From Amoebophrya sp. A120 (Eukaryota; Sar; Dinophyceae; Syndiniales; Amoebophryaceae), in assembly GCA_905178155.1 (NCBI GenBank), contig CAJINV010000008.1:4018793-4082792 (forward strand): a stretch of DNA of 64,000 nt, written 5' to 3'. How positions within the stretch are numbered: the stretch's first letter is position 1; each line of letters starts with the position of its first letter. The notes under the pieces are model-generated. The model was not told where the DNA came from. It ran no database searches and saw only the letters and a list, made by a program, of their open reading frames with translations. This document shows positions 21,557 through 32,590 of the stretch, piece by piece. A program made the translations under genes and the position numbers.

Positions 21557-24500
21557 ATGGCAGCTGCGACCTCGGGAATTGATCTCCAATTCGTTGCGGC
21601 TGCAGGTGGCTCGGCACCTCCCCCGGGAGGTCCTCGGGCCGAGGAGTCATCGTCGCTCGAAAAGCAGACGCTGGAGACTTTCTACAACGCTAATCACAAT
21701 CATGTAGACACCGACACGGAGAAGGCTTCCACTGATACTATGCAGCCGCGGGGGGTGTCACATGGCGGACGTCGACCCGAGGACGGTGGCGGAGCAGCTG
21801 CTCCTGCACTTATACAACCAGAGGGCACGACCTCGACGTTCATCCCCGCCACGTCTAGTTCCTCGGTTTTCTTCCAGTTCCGTCCGCGCGCGGGGCGGAT
21901 CAATTGGCGGTATTTGCAGCACTATCAAATGCAAAAGTGTCTGGGTCTGGAAAGTTGCAAGGTTTGTCATGCATCTCGTGGACCACACACATGTTCTGTA
22001 ATGCAGACAGAAGCATCACAGATTTTTTGAGACCTTACTCATGCCTTTTCCGCATGAGAAAGTCGCCTTTTGCCTAGCGAGAATTGGGTAACTGTTGGAG
22101 TTCATGTTCATGCAACACAGATTTTCTCTTGATCCAGATTTTGCATGACAGGCTTCTTTCTTCCAGACGACCCAGACACATTTGCATTTGATAAGCACCT
22201 GGACATCGACACGATCAAGCGGGACGGGGATGTGGAAACGCTGGAGAAAATCGCGGACAACCTCACGTTATCAAATGTAAAAATGTCTGGGTCTGGAAAC
22301 TTGTGATGCTGGGTGGCGTATCATGAGGACGGAGGCCACAAGTGCTGTCTCAGCATGACAAGTTTCTGAGCTTCTAGGTGTTGCCTATTCTGCATGACAA
22401 ACTGCGTTTCTGCATGACAGAAAAGTGGCGCTCTTGGGTAACGTGCATGACAGCTTTGACAGTCATGCCAGACAAGCATGACAAAGATACACTCTTCCAG
22501 ACCCAGACACTTTTACACTTGATACACGTTCGCGTGCTTCAACAACGAGGACCTGGAGATCGCGTCGGATGTGGAAGTGAAGCGGTTCGTCCACCTCCTG
22601 CAACTGGTCACCGAGTACTACTTCGTAACCGGCATGCAGAAAAACGCGGCGAAAGTGTACGAGTTGAGGAAAGCGGATAGTGCGAAAGGTAGAGAGATCT
22701 ACAAGTTGGAAACGATGAACCGAAAATTGCTGAAGGAACTGAAGGACAAGCGAAGACAGGTTTCATTGTACGAAAACTTACTGCAAAACTACCGAACTGG
22801 ACAAGGTGGTAGCGAAAGCGACGTCGACTACAGAATAAAGAATGGTCTTCAACAAACCGGCTTGTTCGAAGTAGATCCAGTCTTGCAAGATTTTGATGTC
22901 GACGCGCAAATAAGAGCGACCGGCCGCGCAAGTGCGAAGGAGGACAGAAGAGGAACAAAATTAGTGGCAGATGGGGACGCACAAGATCATGCGACTGCAT
23001 CTGCATCGAAAAGAAGAAAACAGAGGCTGGAAAAAGACCATCCAGATCCAACCAGCAGCAGTGCGGCTACCGACTTGGAGAACGTCACAGCAGCCGGTGT
23101 CGTGGAGTCGGTAAAGAAACCGATCTCTGCGTCCCCGCAGTTTATGCGCGCAGGCGTCTCAGCGGCGACCGCATCGAGTTCTGTTGCAGATGCTGCGACT
23201 AGTAGATTATCGCCAGCAAAGGGCAGCTCCTCGTCAGCTGCTGTTCGAACGGCTGGAGCAGCGTCTGCAAAGACCACCACCGCCGTTTCGCACATCCTGA
23301 ACATCATCTACCAGTGCCCGTGTTGCAGCAAAAGGTTCGAGAGTCAGGAGTTCCTCCAGCGGCACCTGGCCCGACGGCATCCCGAAGTCGACATCGGCAG
23401 CATTGACTTCGCAAAGTGCCGCATCAATCGAACGGTCGGGGGTACTAGCGCAACTTCTTCACCCACAAAGCAGAACAAGTTCACCGAGGAGCAGTTCCGG
23501 CGAGATGTGATCGCGGAAACCAAAACCTTGATCGACGAGAAGCTAGAGGAGCTCGTCGCGCTGGTGTTCGGTGGTAGTGAGGGAGCAACGGCGCTTGAGG
23601 ATGGTGGAGCTGCTGGTGAAGATGAACAAGATCCAACTTCTCCAGGACGAGATGCAGCACGACCTGGAGGTCGTCCCACCGGCGAGTTCGCCGTGGCCGC
23701 GGCCCTTGCGCGCAGCCAGAGCAATGGAGGTAACGCGGAAGACGTTGCGTCCGACCTGTTGCGTGTGCTGCGGGAACGAAAACTCAACCAGCGGCAGAGT
23801 CTGGAGGTGGGCGAGAAGGTAGCAGATTTGCTCAAGACGGAACGAGCGAAAATCATGCGGGGAACAGGAGGTGCAAGAACTGCTGCTGATCTTCAGGGAG
23901 CAGCTTCGACATCATCAAGTCGTGCGGCCGGAGCTGCTTCATCTACACCCGGAATGAATCAAGAAGAGATCATGCAGGAGCGGTTGCAGAAGCTGGATGA
24001 GATGATGGGCATGGCGCTCACGGAGAACCGGCGGCTGGCCGACACGGTCCAGCAACTACAGTCTCGCAACGAGATCAACGAGCTGCGACTGGAAGAGATC
24101 GCAAAGCAGGACCAAGTAAACACAGCAGCACGCGGCCCCAGTCGACAATCTTCGCCGCAGCAAGGAGGTCGCGCTGGAGCGGTTCCTGGCGCCGCCGGTA
24201 CAACTGGAATAACTGCAGCTAGTACCGACATGCTTTCCACACTCCACCCGCTGCAACGATCGACCTTACTACCCGAGACGACGGCGCCGGGCACAAACTT
24301 CGATCTGGACACCAACGCACCGCACTCCACTTCGGGCGCACCGACCGTCCTGACGCAGGGGGTTGGTGGCGGTGGAGGTACAACAGCGGGGCACTTGACG
24401 AGCAGCTCTACCTCGACTGCGATCACGCAGGTTCTGTACAGCTCCAACGCGACACTGTTCAACAAAACCAACCAGCAGAACGATCTTCCGCCCAGTGCTG

Positions 24501-27500
24501 TAGGTCTTCAACGTCATCTCGAGATCTCGTCGCAGAACACGTCCTTTTCCTCGGTGGTGCAGCCATTATACAACAACGAGGACCACTACACGACGACCAC
24601 GAAGAACGGCGTTAGTGTAATCAAAGAGCGGGAATCCCGTCTCCAGGACCTGTATCAAATGCAAAAATGTCTGGGTCTGGAAGAATGCAACTTGTAATGC
24701 GTATTTCAGAACACAGAAAAGTTTCTCATGCATACGTAGCAAAAGCTCCCACTTTTTGTCAGCAAAATAGGGGACTTGTCATGCGGATTCGGCATTGCGG
24801 AAGGTTCTCGAAACCTGTGATGCTAGAGCTTCCATGCCAGACCTTCTGTGTCATGCAAAAACAGCATGACTCTTCCAGACCCAGACATTTTTGCAATCCA
24901 TAACCTGTCTCTGAACGCGACGAAGCTCTCCCAAATCGCAGCCCGGGAGGAGCAGATCGCCCGCGAGCAGGAGCTGGCTACCGCGCGCATCGCGATGGCG
25001 CGGGACCAGCGGCTCCGGGCGGAATTCCTACAGGAGTTGGATGACAGCGACGCGCAATACGTGCAAGCGCCGAGGCGGCTCAGTGCCTACTCGTCCTTGG
25101 AGCTGCAGCCTGGTGGTGGGGCGTCGTCCTCTTCGCAGTCCCCCGTGAAGATGCGAGGGACGTCGTCGAGAGGGCACCAAAATCAGCAAGGAGCCGCGAC
25201 GACGAACATCAAGGGGCGTCTGGTGGACTTGGTCGCGAACCGGAGCGGCGACGACAGCGCGAAAAGTGCCGCGTCGTCGAGTCGGGGAGGTAACAAGTGC
25301 AAGTACATTTTTTGATGCAATGTCATGTTGAGGTACTTACTACAGGGATACAAGATGCACCGGTGCGCCTTATCGTTATTCATGAGAGCGTAGAAAAATG
25401 CATGTCCTTGACGCATTTCGTTTTTCATCATGTTTTCTTATGCAGAAGTCCTCGCTGTCGGTTCTGCTTGATGCGTCTCTTTTCAAGAAGAAGCCCCTCG
25501 ATCTCGAACTCTCTTTCGTTCCTTGTTCCCTTGTTGTACCTAATAGAAATAGAACGCTACTCCCCAGATTTCGCCCGCATTTTTGCGAACAAGGCGGACT
25601 CGTCCTTGGAAATGCAGACCCAGCGGAACCACGCCATATCAAATGCAAAAATGTATGGGTCTGGAAACTTGTAATGCTGATTTGTGAATAGTGAATTTTC
25701 TGTATATCTAATGCGCAGCCAACATGAGAGATTTTTGCGCGGCTTAGTGTTGCGCTTTCCGCATGACAAGCTGCGTTTGCATGACAAGCAAGAGGGTCTC
25801 TTTTTGGACACGCGTCACAAACTCTTCAGTCATGCCAGACAAGCATGACAAACCTTGCATCCTTCCAGACCCAGACATTTTTACACTTGATACGCCAGCA
25901 GCACCAGCGATTTTGGACGAGGAGGAGAGCCTTTTGTTCCTCCCTCAGCCCCGCCAAGCGACAACTTAGCCGCGACGAACTTTAGCATGCAAGACGCCCC
26001 GGAAGCGGGGCCGGAAGATCGCGAAGTGACGAAGCTGAACAAGTCCACCATAATATCCTCCCCGCGCTTGACGGCTACGCTTCTGCAGACACAGCCGCAA
26101 CAGAATTCGGAGGACACCACTGGACGCATCATTCGACCCCCTGCTTCTAGTGGTGCCGCTGACGCGATGACGAAAAGCTCTGCCAGCTCTGTGATCACCA
26201 ACCCGCGGGCGCACCGGGCCTTCCGAAATTTCTCCGACTCGGAAAGCGGCGCCGCGACGGAGATCATGGTGGATCAAGATCAGCCATCGCGCTCTGCTGT
26301 AGGGGCTAGTACAGTTGGCGCAGCTTACGAGGATCGTACTAAAGATCATTCCGGCGCCCAGCTAACTGCGACGAATTTCGAAAGTATAAATCGCTCTGCG
26401 TTGGAAACCACGAAGGTCTTCAGAGAATCGTCCGGTGCCGCAACAGATCTTAGGACGTCTTCGGAGTCCCTAAGCAACACGCGACTGCTGGACAACACGA
26501 GGCTGCAGAACGAGACGGCTACTGGTCTGGTCTCACGAACAGGACCCGAGCCCAGCTACACAACCAGCGTCAAGGATGACGTGCTGCTTGGAAGTACCAG
26601 TAACGCAGCGACGACCGTGATCTACGCAAATAATCCGAACACCATCGATAAAAGCATGAGCAGCAGCAGTGCCACGTCGCTGCAGCAGACGTCTTTCTTG
26701 CTGCAAACGCGCTTACCAGAAGATCGCGAGGCAACGTCGAATTTTGCGGGACAAATTGCACCACCAGCACCTCAGGACAGAATACCACCAGACACATCGC
26801 CGAAGTACGTGAATGCAGTTACTAGCAGCACCTCGACTTCTCTGCTGGCAAGCGCGCCCGCGCTCGTCCCCACGGTGCTTGTCGCGGAAAAAAACCTAGA
26901 AAAACCCTTTGAGCGAGGCTCCATTGCGAGCCTCCCCGGGGTAGTGCTGCACTCTAACTCTTTGGAAACCACGAAAATTTTCGACCGCCCTGGACCAGCC
27001 CCGGCGGGAAGTCGTGATGATGTTGCTAGTACCGCCAGCCGCGGGGTCCTCGGCGCGACGAAGCTGGAGTCTCAAGAACCTACTCAGTTAGACGCCACCG
27101 TTCTTGTTCAAACGCGCCTGGCTGACGAGGACGCCGAGATTGATGTTGCTGCGACCAATATCACAACGACCAAGCTCGAAGACAATCATGCCCAGGAAGG
27201 CACGACGACCTCGACGTCGACACCGCTCCCGGCCACGAACGGACTTGCAGGTCGTGCAGCTGGACTTCGCGACAACGACGCAGCTCTGTCGAGCAGCAGT
27301 GCCAGTACGCTGATAAACACGACCGCCACTGTCTTGCTGCACAACAACGACGCTGCGCTTGACACAACCACAATCCTTCCGCGGGGTGGTGCTGGAAGTG
27401 AGCGTGAGACTAGTCCTGCTCTAGCAGCTGCAGCTCCCGGCGTTGTGCGAGAATCCATGGGATGGAACGTGTCCACCATCTTTCCCGTGGACGGAACGAT

Positions 27501-29173
27501 TCTGCCTGAGCAAGAAACTACATTAAATCGCAGTGGTACGAACAGCAAAATAGACGACAAGTCTTCATTTTTAGAGGATTTGCAGCCGAAAGATCAGACG
27601 AGGATAGAACTTCCATCAGGGGGAGCTCGTGCGGATGTTGGTGACAGAAGTAAAGTAGACATCAGCCTTACATCCGCATCTGACAAGACATCAATCGCTG
27701 CGGGGTCGGCCGCGGGGGCCGCAGGGGATCTGAGCAAGACGGTTGATCTCGTCCCAGCGGACTTGACGGTGCTGGAAGTGAGGAGTTCTGCAGAGGTAGC
27801 AGGGAATAAAAGCGAAAATGTTATTGCGGGAGAACCATCATCGACTTCTCCACCAGACGCACGGGAAGGTCGTTTTCCAGAAGACAGGAGCAAAACTGTC
27901 GCACCACCGTCTGGGTCTGCAGCTCCACCTCCACCACCTCCAGCTCCAGCTGCAACTCAGCAGAACGATCTTTCTGACTACTCCGACGACGATTTCGAGA
28001 TTGAAGTTGATGATGAAGAGGACGACGAGTCGCCGAAGCCTGTTCTTGCAGGAGCTGCTCCTGCTCGAGGATCATCCCCACCGCCAGCGGCTCCGGTCGA
28101 TGCAGCTGGTGGAAATGAACAAGATCCGCCAATTATAGCAGGAGGGAGTGCACGAGATGTTGAAGGGGACACGACTAATAGTACAAGTAACACGTCGTCG
28201 ACCGCAACGAGAGCCCCCGCAGCTCCTCCTGCTCCACCGTCTCCTCCTGCGAAGAGAACAACTTCTCCAGACGACGTTCAAGTAGAACCCGTGGAACGAA
28301 AAACGGATAAACTTTTTTCTTTACTTAACGACCAAAGTGAGGACGAAAGCGGGCTGGACGTGAGCGAGGTCGACGAACTATTGTCCAGTAAGGATAAGGA
28401 CGGAAATGGATCGAAACCAGCTGCCGACGTCAGTGCAGTCGGCGCTGCAGGAGGCCCACTTACTACGACGTCACAAGCAGCGGCCACTGCAGTTTTGGAA
28501 CAGACGAGGCTGGGAAATACTACCACGGATGCCAGCGTTATAACAAATAACTCAGGGATGAAACAAGATCAAAAGCCACTAGACGCCACCGCCTTGCAGA
28601 TGAATACGCGGCTAGACGATGTCGATGCGGACGACGAGCAGCAGGTTGACGCTTTGATTTCTGAAGAAATCGCCGTGTTTCAGCTAGATTCCAAAGACAC
28701 CGTGGGGGGCACAAGTATGTTTCGCTTTTTTCTTTATGTTTCTGCCTGTGCAGTTATTTGATTGAAAATAGGACAGTGCACAGTTTGTTGCAGTTCCAGA
28801 ATGAAGAAAAACCACAGCTGACTGCGAATGGAGACATAGCGAGTTTATTTTCTACACGTTCGGCTATGCGATTGCGACAACATCAATGGCATTGGATCAT
28901 TATCCATGAAGAGCAAGTGAGTAGCGCATCACGGTGTTCGGCGTTAGATTTTTCAGTAGGACGAGTAGAAGGATTGAAATTGACGTTCATCATCGTCACC
29001 AAAAATAAACAGGCAACAAGAAACCCGGCACCGCGTCGGACTCTCCTTCTTCTCCGGGCGACCAGAGGGCGCAAGAAAACGTTCGAAATTACAACACGGC
29101 TGACCTGGACTTCAGCGACATTGATGACGATCTCGAGGACATCTTCAACGAAGGTGGTGGAGAGGCGAAGTAA
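21557..29173 (+). CDS. DZIP1-like ciliary zinc-finger protein (about 1995 aa)
   Basis: Exons: 21557-21922, 22199-22268, 22530-24652, 24908-25289, 25568-25636, 25898-28714 and 29013-29173, total 5988 nt in one frame. Residues about 105-175 match the DZIP1 N-terminal domain (FQFRPRAGRINWRYLQH, then LDIDTIKRDGDVETLEK, NLTFACFN, FVHLLQLVTEYYF). A C2H2 finger follows at about 406-430 (YQCPCCSKRFESQEF, then LQRHLARRH), then coiled coil. DZIP1 and DZIP1L act at the ciliary basal body and transition zone, and vertebrate members are about 770-870 aa. The extra length is a disordered tail with a repeated TRL-type motif and an acidic end (LDFSDIDDDLEDIFNE). Two introners interrupt the N-terminal domain, and their exact removal rebuilds it. 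Introns 4 and 6 are GT-AG; introns 1, 2, 3 and 5 are introners. Family assignment is strong; ciliary location here is inferred. Confidence 0.9.
21923..22193. mobile_element. Introner, 271 bp, in DZIP1 domain
   Basis: The outer ends TATCAAATGC and GCATTTGATA flank the GTCTGGGTCTGG core; the right core carries an extra GA. The flanking repeat is AGCAC (21918-21922 and 22194-22198). The join reads RYLQH-LDIDTIKRD, which matches the family and so fixes the splice to the repeat. Confidence 0.95.
22269..22524. mobile_element. Introner, 256 bp, in DZIP1 domain
   Basis: Ends are TATCAAATGT and ACACTTGATA with the GTCTGGGTCTGG core. The flanking repeat is CACGT (22264-22268 and 22525-22529). The join reads ADNLT-FACFNNED, as expected for the family. 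Confidence 0.95.
24653..24902. mobile_element. Introner, 250 bp
   Basis: The left end is TATCAAATGC and the right end CAATCCATA, so the two outermost arms come from different variants (TATCAAATG and TATGGATTG). The flanking repeat is ACCTG (24648-24652 and 24903-24907). The join reads LQDL-SLNATKLSQIA in frame. Confidence 0.93.
25637..25892. mobile_element. Introner, 256 bp
   Basis: Ends are TATCAAATGC and ACACTTGATA, with the core written TGTATGGGTCTGGAA on the left. The flanking repeat is CGCCA (25632-25636 and 25893-25897). The join reads QRNHA-SSTSDFGRG in frame. Confidence 0.93.
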
Positions 29174-30810
29174 ACCCTTATGAGCACCATCGTCTAGCTC
29201 CTCTGGAACTGGATGCGTGCGGACAAATTGGAGGTGCTTGTTGTCGAAGCAGGACAAGATCAAGAGTTCGCGGAGGTGTGAGCGTGATATATGGATTGCA
29301 ACAAGCGCGAATAACAGTGATCGGCTAGCGCCAGCACGGAAGGCAGAGGAGCGGCGTACACAATCGTGATATGTAGTTAGCGCGTTTGCGTGAAGTTGTT
29401 GAAGCTAGGGCTACGAACAGCTACGCGAAGCCGAGGCGCATCAAGTGGCTTTTTCTTGAAGAACGCACGATCCAGTAGAAAGTTAGGAGAAGTCGTGCCT
29501 TTTTCCGAGTAGATCTAACTCTAAGTACCTTCACCAGCGCATTATACAAGATTTTCTACTCCCGAATCTCCTTTCTAAGTAGCTGAGCGTGATCTTAGGT
29601 TGAACAGCATGATCACGCAGAACCGCTTGGAACTTCTACAGTGGCGATTTTACCACCACGAGGCCCCCGCCAACTGGTGCAGTCGTCCTTTTTCTTGTGC
29701 AATGTCGCACTGCTGTGCGTGTGAGGAAAGTTGACGCAAAACAAGAGGACGGAGATGACGATATGGAAAAAAAAAGCATACATAGCTATCAGAAGAAGGT
29801 AAGTACGCACTTGCTTGGCGGTGTGATTTTGTTGACTCGCAGGTGGTAGTGCGAGCACGACTCGCAGATCTTCGTGTGACAATCGGTATCGTCAGCTTAA
29901 GAATCTGTTTGTTCGCCAAATGAGAGGAGGTCCTTGTTCGCATCCAAAGCCAGCATAGTGTTGCGAAACGGCTTGCAATAACAATTTTCGCGAACACAAA
30001 AATCACGAGAACTACATAGCCCGACGTGGACGACTCTTTTTTTCATTTTCCTACAATACCATATACAATTACTTCAACCACGGTACAATTACGAAGTACT
30101 ATGCTAGTCAATATGAGAGGCTATCAGTTGGTGTTGGAATTATGACAATAGATCCACGTTTGTCTCCGAGGAAGTACTAGTTTGCCTTCAACATAGTCGA
30201 CAGCAACCGCATTGCGTTCAAAATTAATCTTGTACTTGTTACGGTTACGGATACGGATCCCAGGAGTCCTTCTCCTTTTCATTTTGTTTCTCGAATTACA
30301 GCATGATGACATGGTCCTTCAAATTTTTGCATCCCACTTGCTTAGTCGGTTGGAATCCCACTAGAAGTTGTGCACTAGTAGAACTAGATTTTCACAAGTG
30401 CAGCTCTTTATTGGGCTCCTCTACTGCCTCGAGAAGAAGTTTACTACGTACATTTTCAGTTGATCCCTTTTCTTTGTCCAGCTGATATTCAAACAATTGA
30501 CTTGCCGGATCCAAAAATCAATTGACTTGCCGGAATAAGGGACCGCGTTTTTCAGTTCTGATTCTGCTCGTCAATCTGGAGCTGTAGACGACTTCTTCTT
30601 CTACAACCACCTTTTCCTATCGATTCCGTCACCACGAGGACATTCTCGACGACGGAAAGAACCTCCCCGACAAGGACTTTTTCGGCCCACGACCACGGCG
30701 GTTGCAGGTTGTAGTTTTACCAGATACAACCACGAGGACTGAGAGCAGTGAGTTGTTTCCACGCGCGGCAGGACTTCTGTCAAGCTGTCAACCCAAGAAG
30801 GAGCAAGAAG
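29174..30810. other. Intergenic, nothing recognised
   Basis: I found no coding exon that I could support on either strand. Codon-like composition is absent and frames are short. Bases just before 30811 may be the 5' UTR of the next gene. Confidence 0.45.
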
Positions 30811-32590
30811 ATGGGGGGCGTCGACCAGAAAATGTCGAGCCTCGGCACATCTCCTGACCCGACGGCCAAGAAGATTTCGCTGGAAAACGCAACCAAGCAA
30901 TTCGTCGACGGCTTTCTGGCCAAAACGCTGAAAACTCACCCCTACGTATCCGATTTCGAAAAACTGGGCCCATACGACCCCTGAGTTACGAGAAGATGGG
31001 AACCTTGCAAAACAAATCCAAGACTTATTTTGGAGCTCGTCGCACTCAGGCGTTACAAGTTTATTCAGTTTGGGGATGCAGTGTTGTAGAAGTCGTTCCG
31101 ACGAGCTAGAGCTTCTTGTGGTCCAGATGCATTACAGGCATACTCTCTCTTTATCCTGGTTAGCGCATGACAGATTTCTAAACATACACATAAGTAGCTA
31201 GATGAAAACGATGTCTCGTTCCATGCGGAGCCACGTCAGAGATCCGATATTCACTCTGTCTTCGGCTTTGGCATGCAGATTTGCATGATCATTGTGGGGT
31301 CGTCGTGGGGACGTTTTTACTTCGGATGCTACGCGTGCTGCGTGGATGCAAAAACCGGGCGAATCATCGCTGTCACAAAGAAGTGGCAGAAACTCTACCT
31401 GTGCAAGGAGGTATGCATTCTTGTAAAAGCATCGCACCGGTCGTGAAATGACAATTTTTTTTCGAAAGCAAAAATGGAGCTTGGCTCTACATCTAATTCG
31501 GCCTAGTCAGGACAAGGCCATTTCTTGTCAACAACACGCAGTGAGTTTGCGATTTATTTGCAGTGTGCGGCTGTACTTTTGCAATGCATAGGTGGACCCT
31601 ACGGGGAAGAAGCTGAAAGAGGTCACCCAGCGCAACAAGTACCACAACAGTGTCTTTAAAGAGAACGGGCTCTCCTCCTTTCTGAAGAACCCGACCAAGC
31701 GCGAATGGGTCGGCGAAGAGGTGTGGTGCGACGGCACCAACGAGCTGCTGTTCTTTCTCAAGCGCCCGAAGACAAGCAAGCGCCCGAAGACAAGCATGAG
31801 CAACGGGGCGCTGGAATGGGACATGAACTCGGTGAACGAGGCAACGCGCTGCCTCTTTGTCGGGCAAAACGTCTTACCGGCCGCCCCCTTTCGGGAGGCG
31901 CACAACAACACCTGTCACATTCCGGGAGAGGCTATCTGCCGCGAAAATATCGTACTCATACTTCTCAAATTGTAGTCATGCCGCGTGACAGATCTTTCTA
32001 TCTCTTTCGTAAGGTGACTGAGCATAATGCTAATTTCGCGTTTCAGTTAAATTTGCATAAGTATGCACTTCATGGATATTAAATTCATATTGCTTGCTAG
32101 TACGATAACGATACTTTTGCAATGCATAAAGGGCAAGACCTGCAGTATCATGATGTCGGTGCTGCTGGCCGAGAATCGCGACGGCTCGAAGCCTATCAAC
32201 CGCAAATATGTCCGGGGTTTGAAAGAAAAATGCACTTGCCTGTCATGCATCTTCTGGAATACGTAGAAAGATGAGCTGGAATGGACGCAAAGCTTCGGGG
32301 GTTTTCCGAAGGCTTCTTGATGCCGCATGGGAAACTCGCTCTTTTCGTAACGCGAAATGGGAAACTGTTGGCACTTCTAATGCAAGACAGATTTTTTTTT
32401 TGTCTGCATCTGCTGCAATGAATCAATTCGAGAGTTAGCATGAATTCAAATTCAGACATACTTCCAACGCATAAACACCTTGGTGTATCTGATGGAGCCC
32501 ATGGTTGAAACGATCATGGCCGATCACGAAGCGGACTGGTTTTTTGACACCAGCCTGCCAGCCACTTACTCTCAGGGACTCGTCAATTAG
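30811..32590 (+). CDS. Multi-exon protein of unknown function
   Basis: I do not recognise the family. Exon 1 starts at ATG 30811 (MGGVDQKMSSLGTSPDPTAK) and runs to about 30982. Exon 2 runs from about 31202 to 31410 and encodes a hydrophobic, cysteine-containing segment (FGMQICMIIVGSSWGRFYF). Exons 3 to 5 are 31592-31947, 32134-32208 and 32461-32590, ending SLPATYSQGLVN before TAG. Exons 3-5 total 561 nt and stay in frame. The junction between exons 1 and 2 is not resolved: no good GT donor lies at the end of exon 1. Total length is about 310 aa. There may be one membrane span in exon 2. Two of its introns are introners of the ATGCATTGC type and one is weaker. Confidence 0.6.
31412..31590. mobile_element. 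Introner with usable GT-AG ends, 179 bp
   Basis: The left end TATGCATTC and right end GCAATGCATA are flanked by GGAGG and GGTGG (one mismatch). Splicing as GT-AG (31411-31591) gives LCKE-VDPTGKK, and splicing by the 5-bp rule gives LCKE-DPTGKK. Both stay in frame. Confidence 0.75.
31948..32128. mobile_element. Introner, 181 bp, degenerate flanks
   Basis: It starts TATCGTACTC and ends TTGCAATGCATA. The flanking pentamers GAAAA and AAGGG do not match, but dropping element plus five bases gives ICREN-KTCSIMMSV in frame. Confidence 0.6.
32207..32460. mobile_element. Probable introner, boundaries uncertain
   Basis: TATGTCCGGGGTTTG at the left resembles the reverse complement of CAAATTCAGACATA at the right. 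The sequence between is not open in the gene frame. A join INRKY-FQRINTLVYLM works if the shared ATA is used once. There is no clear 5-bp repeat. Confidence 0.5.
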
